Source: Chryseobacterium sp. S0630 (lineage in GTDB: Bacteria; Bacteroidota; Bacteroidia; Flavobacteriales; Weeksellaceae). From it: DNA of 64,000 bases. The stretch covers positions 1 to 64,000 of the forward strand of contig NZ_JAMZGF010000003.1 of assembly GCF_024158915.1 (NCBI RefSeq), written 5' to 3'. The notes beneath the pieces are model-generated. The model saw nothing but the letters and a program-made list of their open reading frames with translations. It was not told where the DNA came from and ran no database searches. Position 1 is the first letter of the stretch, and every line of letters begins with the position of its first letter. Shown piece after piece: positions 42,516 to 51,499 of the stretch. The position numbers were made by a program, and so were the translations under genes.

Positions 42516-43952
42516 ATGGAAGATGAAATAATAAACTCTCAGGAAACCGGTGAAATCAAACCAACAAGAGATACATTACTTGTTTTGAACACTGATACCA
42601 ATCAGGTAGAAATGGTAAAAGGAATTGATCAGGAAGGCAATCTTCAAAAGGTTTCTCCACTAGAAAAAAATGAAAATGACCAATTGATCAAAGTTGATAA
42701 GCATGGAGATATTTTCTCTAATTTCTTTTCTAATTTCTACCGGCAGCTTAAAAATCCCACGTATTTCAATTTTTTCAAAGTATCAGAATATGATGCTGTC
42801 AATACCGCCAAGGATCTTCAAAAATATGTTGATCAGGCATCCCCTGAAGAAAAAGAAAGGCTGAAAGACTACGAAGTTTTACCTCAACACCACAATAATC
42901 CCAAAAATCAAAATACAATGAACAACAACACAGACAATCAGGAATATCGTTTTCAGCCTGAACAGATCGACTGGAAAACGATGGAAAAATTCGGACTTAA
43001 TCAGGAGAAGCTTGAAAAAATGGATGCTATGGATTCATTACTCAGAGGTTTTAAAACAAATACATTGATTCCCATTACCATTAATTTAGGAACAGCAGTC
43101 AGCAAAATGGATGTCCGGTTATCCCTTCAAACAGGAGATACAGGACAGGTTGCCGTCCATTTGCATGGTATCCGCAAAGAGCCTAATCTCAATATGAAAT
43201 TCCTCGGGCATGAGTTCAGTGATCAGGACAAAAAGAACCTGAAGGAAACCGGAAATATGGGCAGGGTAGTAAATCTTGTCAATCCTAAAACCGATGAAAT
43301 CATTCCATCAGTCATCAGCCGAGACAGGCTTACCAATGAGCTTGTTGCGTATCGAGCGGAGTATATGAAAGTTCCTGATGAAATCAAAGGAATAAAACTT
43401 GATGAACATCAGAAACAAACTTTACTGGAAGGAGGACCCTTGTATCTTGAAGGCATGACTTCCAAAAAAGGAGAGTCTTTCGACGCCACCGTACAATTCA
43501 ATGCAGATAAGCGGTATGTAGAATTTTTGTTTGGCAATAACCAAGCGCCACAACAAAGCCAACAGCCATCACAACTTCCGGCTCAAGAAGCTCCCAAAGT
43601 ATTCAGAGGAAAAGAACTGGATGATTCACAGTATGAAAAATTTAAAGCCGGGCAAACCATTTATATTGACGGTCTTACCGATGCTAAAGGTAAAGCCTAT
43701 CAAGGCTATATTACCTTCAACAAACAAACTTCCAAAACCGACTTTTCATTCACTCATCCTAATAAGCTCAAAGAAGGGGCGAAACCTACAGAAGATCATA
43801 AAACTCAAACTGCGGTTAACACCGATGGTAAAACCAATGAAGCTACTAAAAATGTGAAGGAGCCTTTAGAATCAAAACAGCAGCAGCCTGCCCATAAGCA
43901 ACAAGAAGATCAGCAAAAAAAGGTTAGAAAACCAAGAAGACAAAAACTATAA
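42516..43952 (+). CDS. DUF3945/DUF4099-type protein of Bacteroidota conjugative elements
   Basis: A 478-aa hydrophilic protein. The middle (about 145-330) matches the DUF4099/DUF3945 style, with EQIDWKTMEKFGLNQEKLEK, LIPITINLGTAVSKMDVRLS and IKLDEHQKQTLLEGGPLYLEG. A second, shorter copy of the last motif follows (KELDDSQYEKFKAGQTIYIDG, about 367-387). The tail is Gln/Lys-rich and ends in a basic KVRKPRRQKL, fitting nucleic-acid binding. This family lies directly upstream of topB in many Bacteroidota ICEs; its function in transfer is not known. Confidence 0.82.
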   Translation: MEDEIINSQETGEIKPTRDTLLVLNTDTNQVEMVKGIDQEGNLQKVSPLEKNENDQLIKVDKHGDIFSNFFSNFYRQLKNPTYFNFFKVSEYDAVNTAKDLQKYVDQASPEEKERLKDYEVLPQHHNNPKNQNTMNNNTDNQEYRFQPEQIDWKTMEKFGLNQEKLEKMDAMDSLLRGFKTNTLIPITINLGTAVSKMDVRLSLQTGDTGQVAVHLHGIRKEPNLNMKFLGHEFSDQDKKNLKETGNMGRVVNLVNPKTDEIIPSVISRDRLTNELVAYRAEYMKVPDEIKGIKLDEHQKQTLLEGGPLYLEGMTSKKGESFDATVQFNADKRYVEFLFGNNQAPQQSQQPSQLPAQEAPKVFRGKELDDSQYEKFKAGQTIYIDGLTDAKGKAYQGYITFNKQTSKTDFSFTHPNKLKEGAKPTEDHKTQTAVNTDGKTNEATKNVKEPLESKQQQPAHKQQEDQQKKVRKPRRQKL

Positions 43953-43972
43953 TCAACATCTAAATCCGTCAT

Positions 43973-46060
43973 ATGAAAGCAATCATCGCAGAAAAGCCGA
44001 GCGTTGCCAGGGAAATTGCACAGTTGTTAGGTGCTCATGAAAAAAAAGAGGGGTACTTATCCGGTAACGGATATTGTGTCACCTGGGCATTGGGACATCT
44101 GATCGCATTAGGAATGCCGGAAGATTACGGTATAAGGGGCTTTAACAAAGCCTCTTTGCCTATCTTTCCTAAACCATTTATTCTGACTCCCAAAAAACTA
44201 AAGAAAGAAAAAGGCTATGAGCCTGATCCTTCGGCTTTAAAACAACTCCATATTATAAAGCAAGTCATCAATCAATGCAGCAGTATCATTGTCGCCACAG
44301 ATGCAGGAAGAGAAGGAGAGCTCATCTTCCGTTATATTTATCACTACCTACAATGCAATAAGCCTTTTGAAAGGCTCTGGATCAGTTCACTTACCGAAAA
44401 AGCAATACAGGACGGTTTTAAAAACCTTCAACCAGGTGATGCTTTTGATGGTTTGTATCAAGCTGCTAAAGCCAGAAGCGAAGCAGACTGGCTGGTGGGA
44501 ATCAATGCTACCCAGGCATTAACCATCGCAGAAAATCAAGATCTCTACTCATTGGGCAGAGTACAGACACCAACCCTAGCTTTAATCTGTCACCGGTTTT
44601 TTCAGCATCAAAACTTCATTAAGCAAAAATACTTTCAAATCCAGCTGAGTCACAGAAAAGAATATACAGATTTCACCAGTCTTTCACTATTGCAGTGGGA
44701 AGAAAAAAAGCAGGCAGAACACATCCAAAAATTCATAGAACGGGAGGGAAGAGCAGTTGTCGACGATGTATCCATTACAACAGTTCAGGAACAATCCCCG
44801 TTACTTTTCGATCTCACAGAATTACAGAAAGAAGCCAACAGAAATCTTGGCCTTTCTGCCAATGAGGTTTTACAAACTGCCCAAAGCTTGTATGAAAAAA
44901 AATTCATTACCTATCCCAGAACCGGCAGCAAATATATTCCTGAAGATTTATGGGCAGAGATCCCAGAACTGGTCAGAATCCTCAATATATCAAACCTATT
45001 CAAAACAGCTATATCTACTTTAAAATTCGGAAACTTCAACAAGAGAATCGTTAATGATGTAAAAGTAACAGATCATCACGGTTTACTCATCACTACGAAG
45101 GTTCCATCCGCACTTACAGCTACTGAAAAAGCTATCTATGATATGATTGCTTACCGTTTATTGGAGTCATTATCCCATACCTGTACAAAACAAGTCACCC
45201 AGATCCAGATAAAAGTATATCATTATGAATTCCAGGTCACAGGATCAAAAATACTCAACAAAGGCTGGCGAGCCATCAAAGGAATTCTATCTGACAAAGG
45301 AGATCCCACCACTACTAACCAAACCCTTACTGAACTCCCGGAACTCAAAATCGGAGATGAACTGAAGATCTCAAAAACAGAATTACTGGAAAAAGTAACG
45401 CAACCTCCCAAGCTTTATACAGAAGCGGATCTTTTATCAGCCATGGAAAACGGAGGAAGTTCGATTGAAAACAAAGAAGAAAAGCAGGTACTATCCAATA
45501 TCGGCATCGGAACCCCAGCCACCAGAGCTTCTATTATTGAAACCCTAATCAGCAGAAACTATATCATAAGGAAAAGCAAAACCCTATATCCTACAGATAA
45601 AGGCTTACAAGTTTACAACCTTGTCAAAGACAAAAAAATAGCTAATGTCCAAATGACCGCGGAATGGGAAATAGCACTGGATAGAATTGAAAAAGGTCAA
45701 CTGAACAGAACCCAATTTATCAATGATATCCAAGACTATACGGCAGAAATCACCAGCGAACTTTTATTACTCAATATTCCACAAGAGAATCCCCCACAAC
45801 TCAACTGCCCCAAATGCCAACAACATACTCTTATTATCAAAGACAAAATCATAAAATGCCCTGATGAAAAATGTAATTGGATTCTCTTCAGAATGATATG
45901 CGGAGTACAACTCAGTATTACAGATATAGCTTTACTATTAACTCAGAACAAAACATCATTAATCAAAAACATGAAAAGCAAAAACGGAAAAAAGTTTAAT
46001 GCTTATATAGTTTTAAAAGAAGATTCTAGTACAGTATTTGACTTTGGAAAGGATAACTAA
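43973..46060 (+). CDS. topB: DNA topoisomerase III (mobile-element type)
   Basis: Type IA topoisomerase of 695 aa that passes single strands. The Toprim domain has Glu7 (IIAEKPSVA) and the ATDAGREGELIFRY acids (Asp110, Glu114). The nucleophile is Tyr314 in FITYPRTGSKYI, preceded by YSLGRVQTPTLALI. After the core is a short Cys motif (CPKCQQH...CPDEKC, about 610-640), a zinc finger remnant. TopB of this kind is carried by Bacteroidota conjugative transposons. It follows the DUF3945 gene by 20 nt, so the two are co-transcribed. Confidence 0.94.
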   Translation: MKAIIAEKPSVAREIAQLLGAHEKKEGYLSGNGYCVTWALGHLIALGMPEDYGIRGFNKASLPIFPKPFILTPKKLKKEKGYEPDPSALKQLHIIKQVINQCSSIIVATDAGREGELIFRYIYHYLQCNKPFERLWISSLTEKAIQDGFKNLQPGDAFDGLYQAAKARSEADWLVGINATQALTIAENQDLYSLGRVQTPTLALICHRFFQHQNFIKQKYFQIQLSHRKEYTDFTSLSLLQWEEKKQAEHIQKFIEREGRAVVDDVSITTVQEQSPLLFDLTELQKEANRNLGLSANEVLQTAQSLYEKKFITYPRTGSKYIPEDLWAEIPELVRILNISNLFKTAISTLKFGNFNKRIVNDVKVTDHHGLLITTKVPSALTATEKAIYDMIAYRLLESLSHTCTKQVTQIQIKVYHYEFQVTGSKILNKGWRAIKGILSDKGDPTTTNQTLTELPELKIGDELKISKTELLEKVTQPPKLYTEADLLSAMENGGSSIENKEEKQVLSNIGIGTPATRASIIETLISRNYIIRKSKTLYPTDKGLQVYNLVKDKKIANVQMTAEWEIALDRIEKGQLNRTQFINDIQDYTAEITSELLLLNIPQENPPQLNCPKCQQHTLIIKDKIIKCPDEKCNWILFRMICGVQLSITDIALLLTQNKTSLIKNMKSKNGKKFNAYIVLKEDSSTVFDFGKDN

Positions 46061-46173
46061 TTCTCAAAAAAATAGTTGTTTTTTATTTGAAATCTGAGAC
46101 CGGATCATTTTTAACTATATAGATTTCAATATTTTAAATATGTACTAAGTTTTGTGCCTAAACTGGGGGCGAT

Positions 46174-46216
46174 TTATATTTTGCTTTAGCAAAATATAAT
46201 ACGACATATTTTGTCG
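46174..46216. repeat. Two adjacent palindromic hairpins
   Basis: TTATATTTTGC-TTTA-GCAAAATATAA (46174-46199, 11 perfect base pairs) is followed at once by CGACA-TATTT-TGTCG (46202-46216). Neither has a clear T-tail. They lie 110-155 nt after topB and could be terminator/processing structures or a small repeat element. Confidence 0.55.
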
Positions 46217-46333
46217 CTTTGCGGATATATCTTTGCCTTATTAAAGAATGTTAATTAATTGAACAGGTTTTTGAAAAATATTTCTCAGGAAACAATCACG
46301 ATTATTTATCTTTAACTGTCACTATCCAGGACG

Positions 46334-46531
46334 ATGGTTTTTAATTTTTTAAAGAAGCCAGGAAATGAAAAATATCAAAGTTTTAGATATTATGATCATT
46401 ATTGGGAAAAGCAAAATCACAGTGCAAGAACTCAGTATATATCGCCAATTTTACAACAATATTATAAATCTGTAAAACAAAATGTTATAAAAGACTCCAT
46501 TGGTAAAAGTATTGACGGCTTTAAGTATTAA
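46334..46531 (+). CDS. Possible small protein of 65 aa
   Basis: Frame from ATG 46334, rich in Tyr, Lys and Gln (SFRYYDHYWEKQNHS, YISPILQQYYKSVKQNV), overlapping the next gene by 32 nt in another frame. It is soluble with no known motif. Composition is protein-like, but it may be chance; the upstream reach of the following lipoprotein gene is the main competing use of this DNA. Confidence 0.3.
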   Translation: MVFNFLKKPGNEKYQSFRYYDHYWEKQNHSARTQYISPILQQYYKSVKQNVIKDSIGKSIDGFKY

Positions 46532-47228
46532 TTTAACTTTAGTTTGTACTGTCATACAGTGCAAGGAGAAAAAAGCGAACATGGAAGTACTATTTTTGGA
46601 GAATGACGGTCAGTATTCATTTCTCATAGAAGGTCCTTCAACGATAGCATATAGTACACCCTCAGCTATGGGGATTATATCCAAAAATGAGAGAAACAAA
46701 AGTAATATAATATTTGCAGAGCAATTAAAAGAATTCAGACCATACGAATTTGTTCCACAGCAAGAGAATTATAGCAATATATACGTTTCTAATGTATTGG
46801 GAGAAACTAATTTTAGCAACAATAATCTGTTTGAATATGATGTTCAGATCAGTCGATCAGTAGTTTTAAAGTCAAATATTTATTATCCCTATGATTTAAA
46901 AGGAAGTTATGAATTTAAAATAGATAGCCATACAAGTAAAATTCTGGGACAGTTGCTTTATAAAATTTCTTTAGAAGATAGGAAAAGTAACAGAGTGTCT
47001 CCAGATGCTAAGTTGAATAATGTAATTGTTTTGGAGAATAATAAAAGGAAAAATGAAGTTTTTACCGGTGAAAATCGCGCTCAAAATAATTTAGAATATT
47101 CTTTGTTTATGGCTTGGATAAATAAACTATTATTGGAAAATATTAATAAAGCTAATAAAATAGATCATTTAGATGTTCCTTCAATCCAGTACGTTGAAAG
47201 ATTAGATATTCCACCTGATATAAAATAG
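46500..47228 (+). CDS. Predicted lipoprotein of unknown function
   Basis: A 242-aa protein starting at TTG 46500: MVKVLTALSINLTLVCTVIQC gives a lipoprotein signal with lipobox VIQC. The mature part is hydrophilic, Asn-rich and probably beta-stranded, with no motif I recognise. Without the TTG the frame would lose the signal peptide, so the rare start is favoured. The low-GC, Asn/Lys-rich codon use resembles the defence region further right, suggesting recent acquisition. A small hairpin with TTTTA ends it. Confidence 0.6.
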   Translation: MVKVLTALSINLTLVCTVIQCKEKKANMEVLFLENDGQYSFLIEGPSTIAYSTPSAMGIISKNERNKSNIIFAEQLKEFRPYEFVPQQENYSNIYVSNVLGETNFSNNNLFEYDVQISRSVVLKSNIYYPYDLKGSYEFKIDSHTSKILGQLLYKISLEDRKSNRVSPDAKLNNVIVLENNKRKNEVFTGENRAQNNLEYSLFMAWINKLLLENINKANKIDHLDVPSIQYVERLDIPPDIK

Positions 47229-47256
47229 TGAAATAAAATGACCTTTTCACTTTTAG
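47227..47256 (+). terminator. Weak terminator after the lipoprotein gene
   Basis: AGTGAAA (47227-47233) pairs with TTTCACT (47245-47251), then TTTTAGG. The stem begins at the stop codon; AT-rich and only 7 bp. Confidence 0.4.
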
Positions 47257-47474
47257 GAACTGTCTTTAGAATAATGTAAATCATGAACTGAATACAGTTA
47301 AAGGATTAGAGTTGCATTTTCAAACAGACTGTTGGTATGATTCCGGTAGAATATAGATTAAGTCACGGGAATATCAACAGGGTAGAAATGCTCGGTATTG
47401 AAAATAATGAGCTAAAGATATTCTATATTTTATTATCCGAAGAAAAAACCTTCAGTGTTTTCATTTTTTTAAAT

Positions 47475-48650
47475 TTAATGATGTTTTACTTTTTTTCTGA
47501 GCAACATATAAATGGTATGTAATGAAAGTTTGGTTACATCCATATTCCATAAAGGTTGACTTTTATTAACAACAACCCATATTTTGCTGTGAATATCAAA
47601 TTGATGAATAAAGCAATAGTAAACCCATTTGGAAATGGAAATACGGGTATTTTTTCCTTTGTTTCGAACTAAACAATAAAGGGAGTAGGTAGATTCGGTA
47701 TTTGCTGACATTATTTGAGAAAGAATCTGTTCTTTGAGGAAAAGTGTTCTTCCATTAGAAGTCCATCCTGCCAATCGTTTGACACGTCCTTTACTAGAGA
47801 TAGCAAAACGGTTATCAAAGCCGGGAATGATTTTCCAGTGTTCTCCGGGAAGATCTTTTATGGACAAGTTCAGACATGCGGGAGGATTATTTTGATCAAT
47901 AGAGGGGCTTCCTAATTTTTCCCACAGAGCAGTATTAAGCAACCGGTATGAAAGGCTTTTATTTTCAGTTATTATAAAGTCCTTCTTTGTTGGGGTATAA
48001 GATTTCAAAAACCATAGGTATCCACCTGCTGTTAAAAATTGTTTATTGATAACATCCATAATACTTTCCGGAGCAATACCCAGCTTTTTTTCTGCCATAT
48101 ACATGCTTTCAAAATCAGATAGTAGTTCCCCTTCAATACTATACTGGCTGACAGCCTGGCTGTAAATGACTTTTCGGTTTCTTATTCTGTTTTTTTCAAA
48201 CATATTGAGCCGCATTTCATGGGACGAAATTTTCTGTAAATTATGGTAATGTATATTAAGTTTGTTCTCATCCTTAGTGCTGATAAGAATGGTGCGGTCA
48301 TAGTAATCAAATTTTTCTATAAAATGATAATAGACAAGACGTATTATTGATTTCCTGTACTTCTTACCCTCTGAGGATAAAGAGCAATGTACACTATAGT
48401 TATAATTTTGTAGATAATTGTTGGTATGTTTTACAAAAATCAGTTTCATAATCAGTTCCGGCCTTTTCCATTCTTTACCACTTGGGAGAGATACAAAACG
48501 TCCTATGCTTTTTACACGCCCGTAATTAGAAATCATATAATTTTCATAATTCTCAATAGATTTCCATTCTTCACCTGGAAGATTTTTTAAAGAAGTATTA
48601 TATAAAACTTCTTTTACATATTGGTCTTCAAATTCAGGAGGCAGTTTCAT
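47475..48650 (-). CDS. NUMOD4-domain protein with duplicated modules, homing-endonuclease-like
   Basis: A 391-aa protein built from NUMOD modules that bind DNA in homing endonucleases. The first NUMOD4 is at about 24-50 (LPGEEWKSIENYENYMISNYG), a NUMOD1-like repeat at about 168-215 (VSQYSIEGELLSDFESMYMA), and a second NUMOD4 at about 265-295 (LPGEHWKIIPGFDNRFAISS). Between them the place of an HNH nuclease reads STKDENKLNIHYHNLQ, recalling the HNH pattern HxDxNKxNNxxxNL but lacking the first catalytic His. It is therefore either a DNA-binding protein or a nuclease with reduced activity. It is monocistronic. Confidence 0.75.
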   Translation of the reverse strand: MKLPPEFEDQYVKEVLYNTSLKNLPGEEWKSIENYENYMISNYGRVKSIGRFVSLPSGKEWKRPELIMKLIFVKHTNNYLQNYNYSVHCSLSSEGKKYRKSIIRLVYYHFIEKFDYYDRTILISTKDENKLNIHYHNLQKISSHEMRLNMFEKNRIRNRKVIYSQAVSQYSIEGELLSDFESMYMAEKKLGIAPESIMDVINKQFLTAGGYLWFLKSYTPTKKDFIITENKSLSYRLLNTALWEKLGSPSIDQNNPPACLNLSIKDLPGEHWKIIPGFDNRFAISSKGRVKRLAGWTSNGRTLFLKEQILSQIMSANTESTYSLYCLVRNKGKNTRISISKWVYYCFIHQFDIHSKIWVVVNKSQPLWNMDVTKLSLHTIYMLLRKKVKHH

Positions 48651-48915
48651 AAGCTACTTGATGAAAAAAAATAATAGTAATGAATAACAAAAATAAAAAA
48701 CTCAGTTTAAAAAATAATTAGTTGTGGTATCTAGCCCTTTTATTCTGTAGTATTGATAATATCGAACAATGGTGTTGTCATAATACTTAATATGTTTTAA
48801 AGTTATTCAATTTGTTGATAACTGTCAGATTAAATGTTAACTAATTCAGATTATTCCAAGATTATTATTGCGGTGATTATTTCATTAATTATTGGTTTAG
48901 TATTGGCTACTCTTT

Positions 48916-49119
48916 TTAAATAATTTTTTCCTTGGTGAGTAAAACGCCTAAGTGAAAAAGAGTTTTTGCCTGGTACTGTTTCCGCAGTGCACTTAATCTT
49001 TTTTCAATTAAACTTTCACTGATTACGACGGAGTGTTGGCTGCTTAGTTGTTTACTAACCTCAGAAACTTTGTAGCCTTCTGATAGATATTTTATGATGA
49101 GTAGATCTCTTTTTTCCAT
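48916..49119 (-). CDS. Small LuxR/GerE-type HTH protein
   Basis: A 67-aa stand-alone helix-turn-helix of the LuxR type: EKRDLLIIKYLSEGYKVSEV is like the first helices of GerE domains, with SESLIEKRLSALRKQY as recognition helix. No receiver or sensor domain is present. In Chryseobacterium such short proteins accompany type-of-cell-surface operons, but nothing nearby defines its target. The 265 nt upstream of the NUMOD gene contains no other feature. Confidence 0.6.
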   Translation of the reverse strand: MEKRDLLIIKYLSEGYKVSEVSKQLSSQHSVVISESLIEKRLSALRKQYQAKTLFHLGVLLTKEKII

Positions 49120-49204
49120 TGTTTAAAGATAATGATTTCCAATCTGAAATTTGGAATCCATTGATGTATTGAAAATGAAATAAGATCTATGTATTCAAGG
49201 TTGA

Positions 49205-49657
49205 TTAATTATTGTTTAAACCAAATGAATTGGTTCCCAGTTTATTTTTGAAAAGGCGTTCTTTTTTGATGGCTTCGTCCGCAGTTATCGTCTTCGGAAG
49301 AAGCATTAAAATTGAAAATTGAAAGTGGTTACCATGTAAAGGGTCAGAATCAAGAAGTTCTTTTAACATCTTATTATCTCCATGACCATTCGTTAGCACA
49401 TATGCTGACCAACGGGCCCAAATTCCATTTTCACCGTATGCTGATCCTACATAAAGCTTGCCGGTTTGGGTATCATTGATAAGGTACACGCCCTTTGTTA
49501 TGGAAAGTACCTTTTTCCAGTCGCTGTATTGATTGGTTACTATTTCTTTCAGTTCGCTAAAACTTAGAATAAAATCAAAATAATCCGTAAACTGCTTATA
49601 ATGAAGTCCTGGTTTGATTTCTATGACTTCCATTTCATTTTTTATCCATTGCTCCAC
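49205..49657 (-). CDS. GIY-YIG nuclease, C-terminal part of a split gene
   Basis: A 150-aa frame carrying a GIY-YIG catalytic module: GVYLINDTQTGKLYVGSAYG (about 56-75) holds the GVY/YVG tyrosines, IWARWSAY (about 79-86) supplies the Arg, and a Glu follows in KKERLFKN (about 131-138). It can begin only at a GTG (49657) lying inside the preceding frame. Family members are normally one chain with an N-terminal region like that encoded by 49642-49989, so a frameshift or small deletion has separated them. It may still be made by coupled re-initiation. Confidence 0.65.
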   Translation of the reverse strand: MEQWIKNEMEVIEIKPGLHYKQFTDYFDFILSFSELKEIVTNQYSDWKKVLSITKGVYLINDTQTGKLYVGSAYGENGIWARWSAYVLTNGHGDNKMLKELLDSDPLHGNHFQFSILMLLPKTITADEAIKKERLFKNKLGTNSFGLNNN

Positions 49658-49989
49658 CTGATAATAACCCTCTCCTTAAGATCGTCGTACTGCTCAGGTA
49701 CTTCTATCATCTCATAATGGTAGCGGTCTTCAGCAAACTTTTGTCTGTCTTTAATTTGATAAACACCGATAAATCGAGCGAAAATACCCTCTTCACCAAT
49801 AAAAGAAACAATATACTCGACATCTTTAAACACATCTTTAGATTGTGAGCTCTGATACGATAGGAATTCTGAACGGTGATTTTTATAAAGATCATATAAA
49901 TCCTGCCTTACGTCTTTGTGTCTTACTAATTTTATTTTTACGTTCCTTTTTAACCCTCTGTTATAAAGCAGTTCTTGTATGGTAATCAT
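49642..49989 (-). CDS. N-terminal part of the split GIY-YIG nuclease gene
   Basis: A 115-aa frame with ITIQELLYNRGLKRNVKIKL and FIGEEGIFARFIGVYQIKDR, typical of the region preceding GIY-YIG domains in bacterial proteins of about 260 aa. It ends in IIRWSNG then TAA, 16 nt after the next frame opens with VEQWIKNEMEV, which looks like its natural continuation. Alone it has no catalytic residues. Confidence 0.6.
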   Translation of the reverse strand: MITIQELLYNRGLKRNVKIKLVRHKDVRQDLYDLYKNHRSEFLSYQSSQSKDVFKDVEYIVSFIGEEGIFARFIGVYQIKDRQKFAEDRYHYEMIEVPEQYDDLKERVIIRWSNG

Positions 49990-50025
49990 TTTCTTTTCTT
50001 ATATGTTGGTTGCTTGCGAAGGGGT

Positions 50026-50721
50026 TTATTTAACAGTAATAATAGGTGCTCGTTTTGTTGCTTGCTGATCGGCAGATTTAATCAGTTTTACTGAATCTTC
50101 TATGTAGAATGTTTTTAGAATTTTGTTATTCGTAATATCCAGTTCTTTTATTGATGTACCGAGTAGATACAATTGTACCAATTCTTTATTTTTTGATAGA
50201 TCAAGATTGATCAATTGTTTACATCCGTCAAGATTAAGTGTGTGAAGAGCTGGAAATTTCGTGCTATCGAATTCTGTAAATAAATTATCCTGTAAATGGA
50301 TGTACATTATATTTTGTGAGTTTAACTGAATTTTGGTTAATCCCAATCTGAAAGCATAAATTCCTTTCAAATTAATCAAACCTTTTAAATTCAGAACTCC
50401 AATTTTATTGTTGTCCCCTATATAAAGATTTTCAAGCTTTGTAAGTTTGTTTAAAAGGGAAAAATCGGAAATATTATTCTTGTGTAGATTAAGCTCTTTC
50501 AAACCCTGAAAGTATTCAAGGCCGCTTAAATCGGAAATATTCTTTTCGTCCAGTTTCAGTTCAGTAGTCGTATTAATTTCTGAAACTTCTAAATTTCCGT
50601 TATAATTTTGATCGAACTGCTGTAACAGAGCCGTTTTGAGATTGTTGTCTTTAATGGAAATTTCTTGTGCAACAATGTTGATGGATAGAATGACTGCAAA
50701 TGTTGATATAATTTTAAGCAT
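50026..50721 (-). CDS. Secreted leucine-rich-repeat protein
   Basis: A 231-aa protein with a signal peptide (MLKIISTFAVILSINIVAQ, cleavage after Ala/Gln about 18-19), an EF-hand-like start of the internalin type (DQNYNGNLEVSEI), then about seven 22-residue leucine-rich repeats (LKELNLHKNNISDFSLLNKL, LENLYIGDN, and so on). LRR proteins bind proteins or glycans; this one is exported to periplasm or surface. No anchor or sorting domain is seen. Monocistronic, function unknown. Confidence 0.75.
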   Translation of the reverse strand: MLKIISTFAVILSINIVAQEISIKDNNLKTALLQQFDQNYNGNLEVSEINTTTELKLDEKNISDLSGLEYFQGLKELNLHKNNISDFSLLNKLTKLENLYIGDNNKIGVLNLKGLINLKGIYAFRLGLTKIQLNSQNIMYIHLQDNLFTEFDSTKFPALHTLNLDGCKQLINLDLSKNKELVQLYLLGTSIKELDITNNKILKTFYIEDSVKLIKSADQQATKRAPIITVK

Positions 50722-50806
50722 TTTTGAAACGTATGTTATAAAAGTAAGATCGATAATTTATAAGAATCTTAATTGAATTCTACAATGATCTACACCTATA
50801 ATAATT

Positions 50807-51499
50807 CTATTTATTATTGTTAAAGTTGTCAAATAATTCCTGTAATGTAAATACTTCAGGCTTAGCTGAAAAATTTTCTTTAATTATAATGTATAATTTC
50901 GAGTAAGATTTAGGGAGATATAACTTCTCTTTAATATACTGATCTATATATTTCAGAATAGTATCTTTTCGAGTATGGATACAGAGAAACACAGCATTTT
51001 GAAAATTATACTTGTTTAAATAAATGGTTAATTTAAAGAAATCCCATAAGAATCTTTCATAAGGCAATTCTCTTTCTGTTTTCACTTCGGCAATGAGACG
51101 TTGATTATCAGGACTCATATCATCCTGATCTTTATGAATAAAGAAGTCAGGAATTAAGGTAAGTTCTCTAAGGTATTCACTATCATTAGCTGAAATATTT
51201 CTGATCTTTCCTGCTACTTCAAAAATTTCTTCATCACGTTCATTAGAATAGATGTATCTTTTTGGTATCTGCAATTGCCTTGTTAGTTCACGAGGTTCTG
51301 CAATTTCCTTTGCATAATTCAGTATAGCATATTGCACATTTAATTGAGTGACAAAATTATTTTCGTATGTCGTCGATCGTTTTTTATTAATCGCAATCCT
51401 ATCATTTTGGAACGAAACTCTGGAGGTTTGATAGTTAATTTCCTCAATGCTTTCTAGGGTGGCTAAAAAATTATTAATGGTTGGGTTATTAGTTTTCAT
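50807..51499 (-). CDS. Possible PD-(D/E)XK nuclease-fold protein
   Basis: A 230-aa cytosolic protein of unknown family. Residues 116-141 read LIPDFFIHKD...RLIAEVKTE, which fits the PD-(D/E)XK core (Asp118, Glu138, Lys140), with an upstream helix Glu likely at about 46 (TTYENNF). The strand/helix pattern after it (FLWDFFKLTIYL, NAVFLCIH) also fits a nuclease fold. It is divergent from the methyltransferase operon across a 488-nt gap, so it may be an accessory nuclease of that locus or an independent defence gene. No name can be given from sequence alone. Confidence 0.55.
   Translation of the reverse strand: MKTNNPTINNFLATLESIEEINYQTSRVSFQNDRIAINKKRSTTYENNFVTQLNVQYAILNYAKEIAEPRELTRQLQIPKRYIYSNERDEEIFEVAGKIRNISANDSEYLRELTLIPDFFIHKDQDDMSPDNQRLIAEVKTERELPYERFLWDFFKLTIYLNKYNFQNAVFLCIHTRKDTILKYIDQYIKEKLYLPKSYSKLYIIIKENFSAKPEVFTLQELFDNFNNNK

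Noticed and set aside
47337-47522. 61-codon plus-strand frame overlapping the end of the NUMOD gene
   Set aside because: Overlaps a long recognised gene on the other strand and reads like its complement in the second half.
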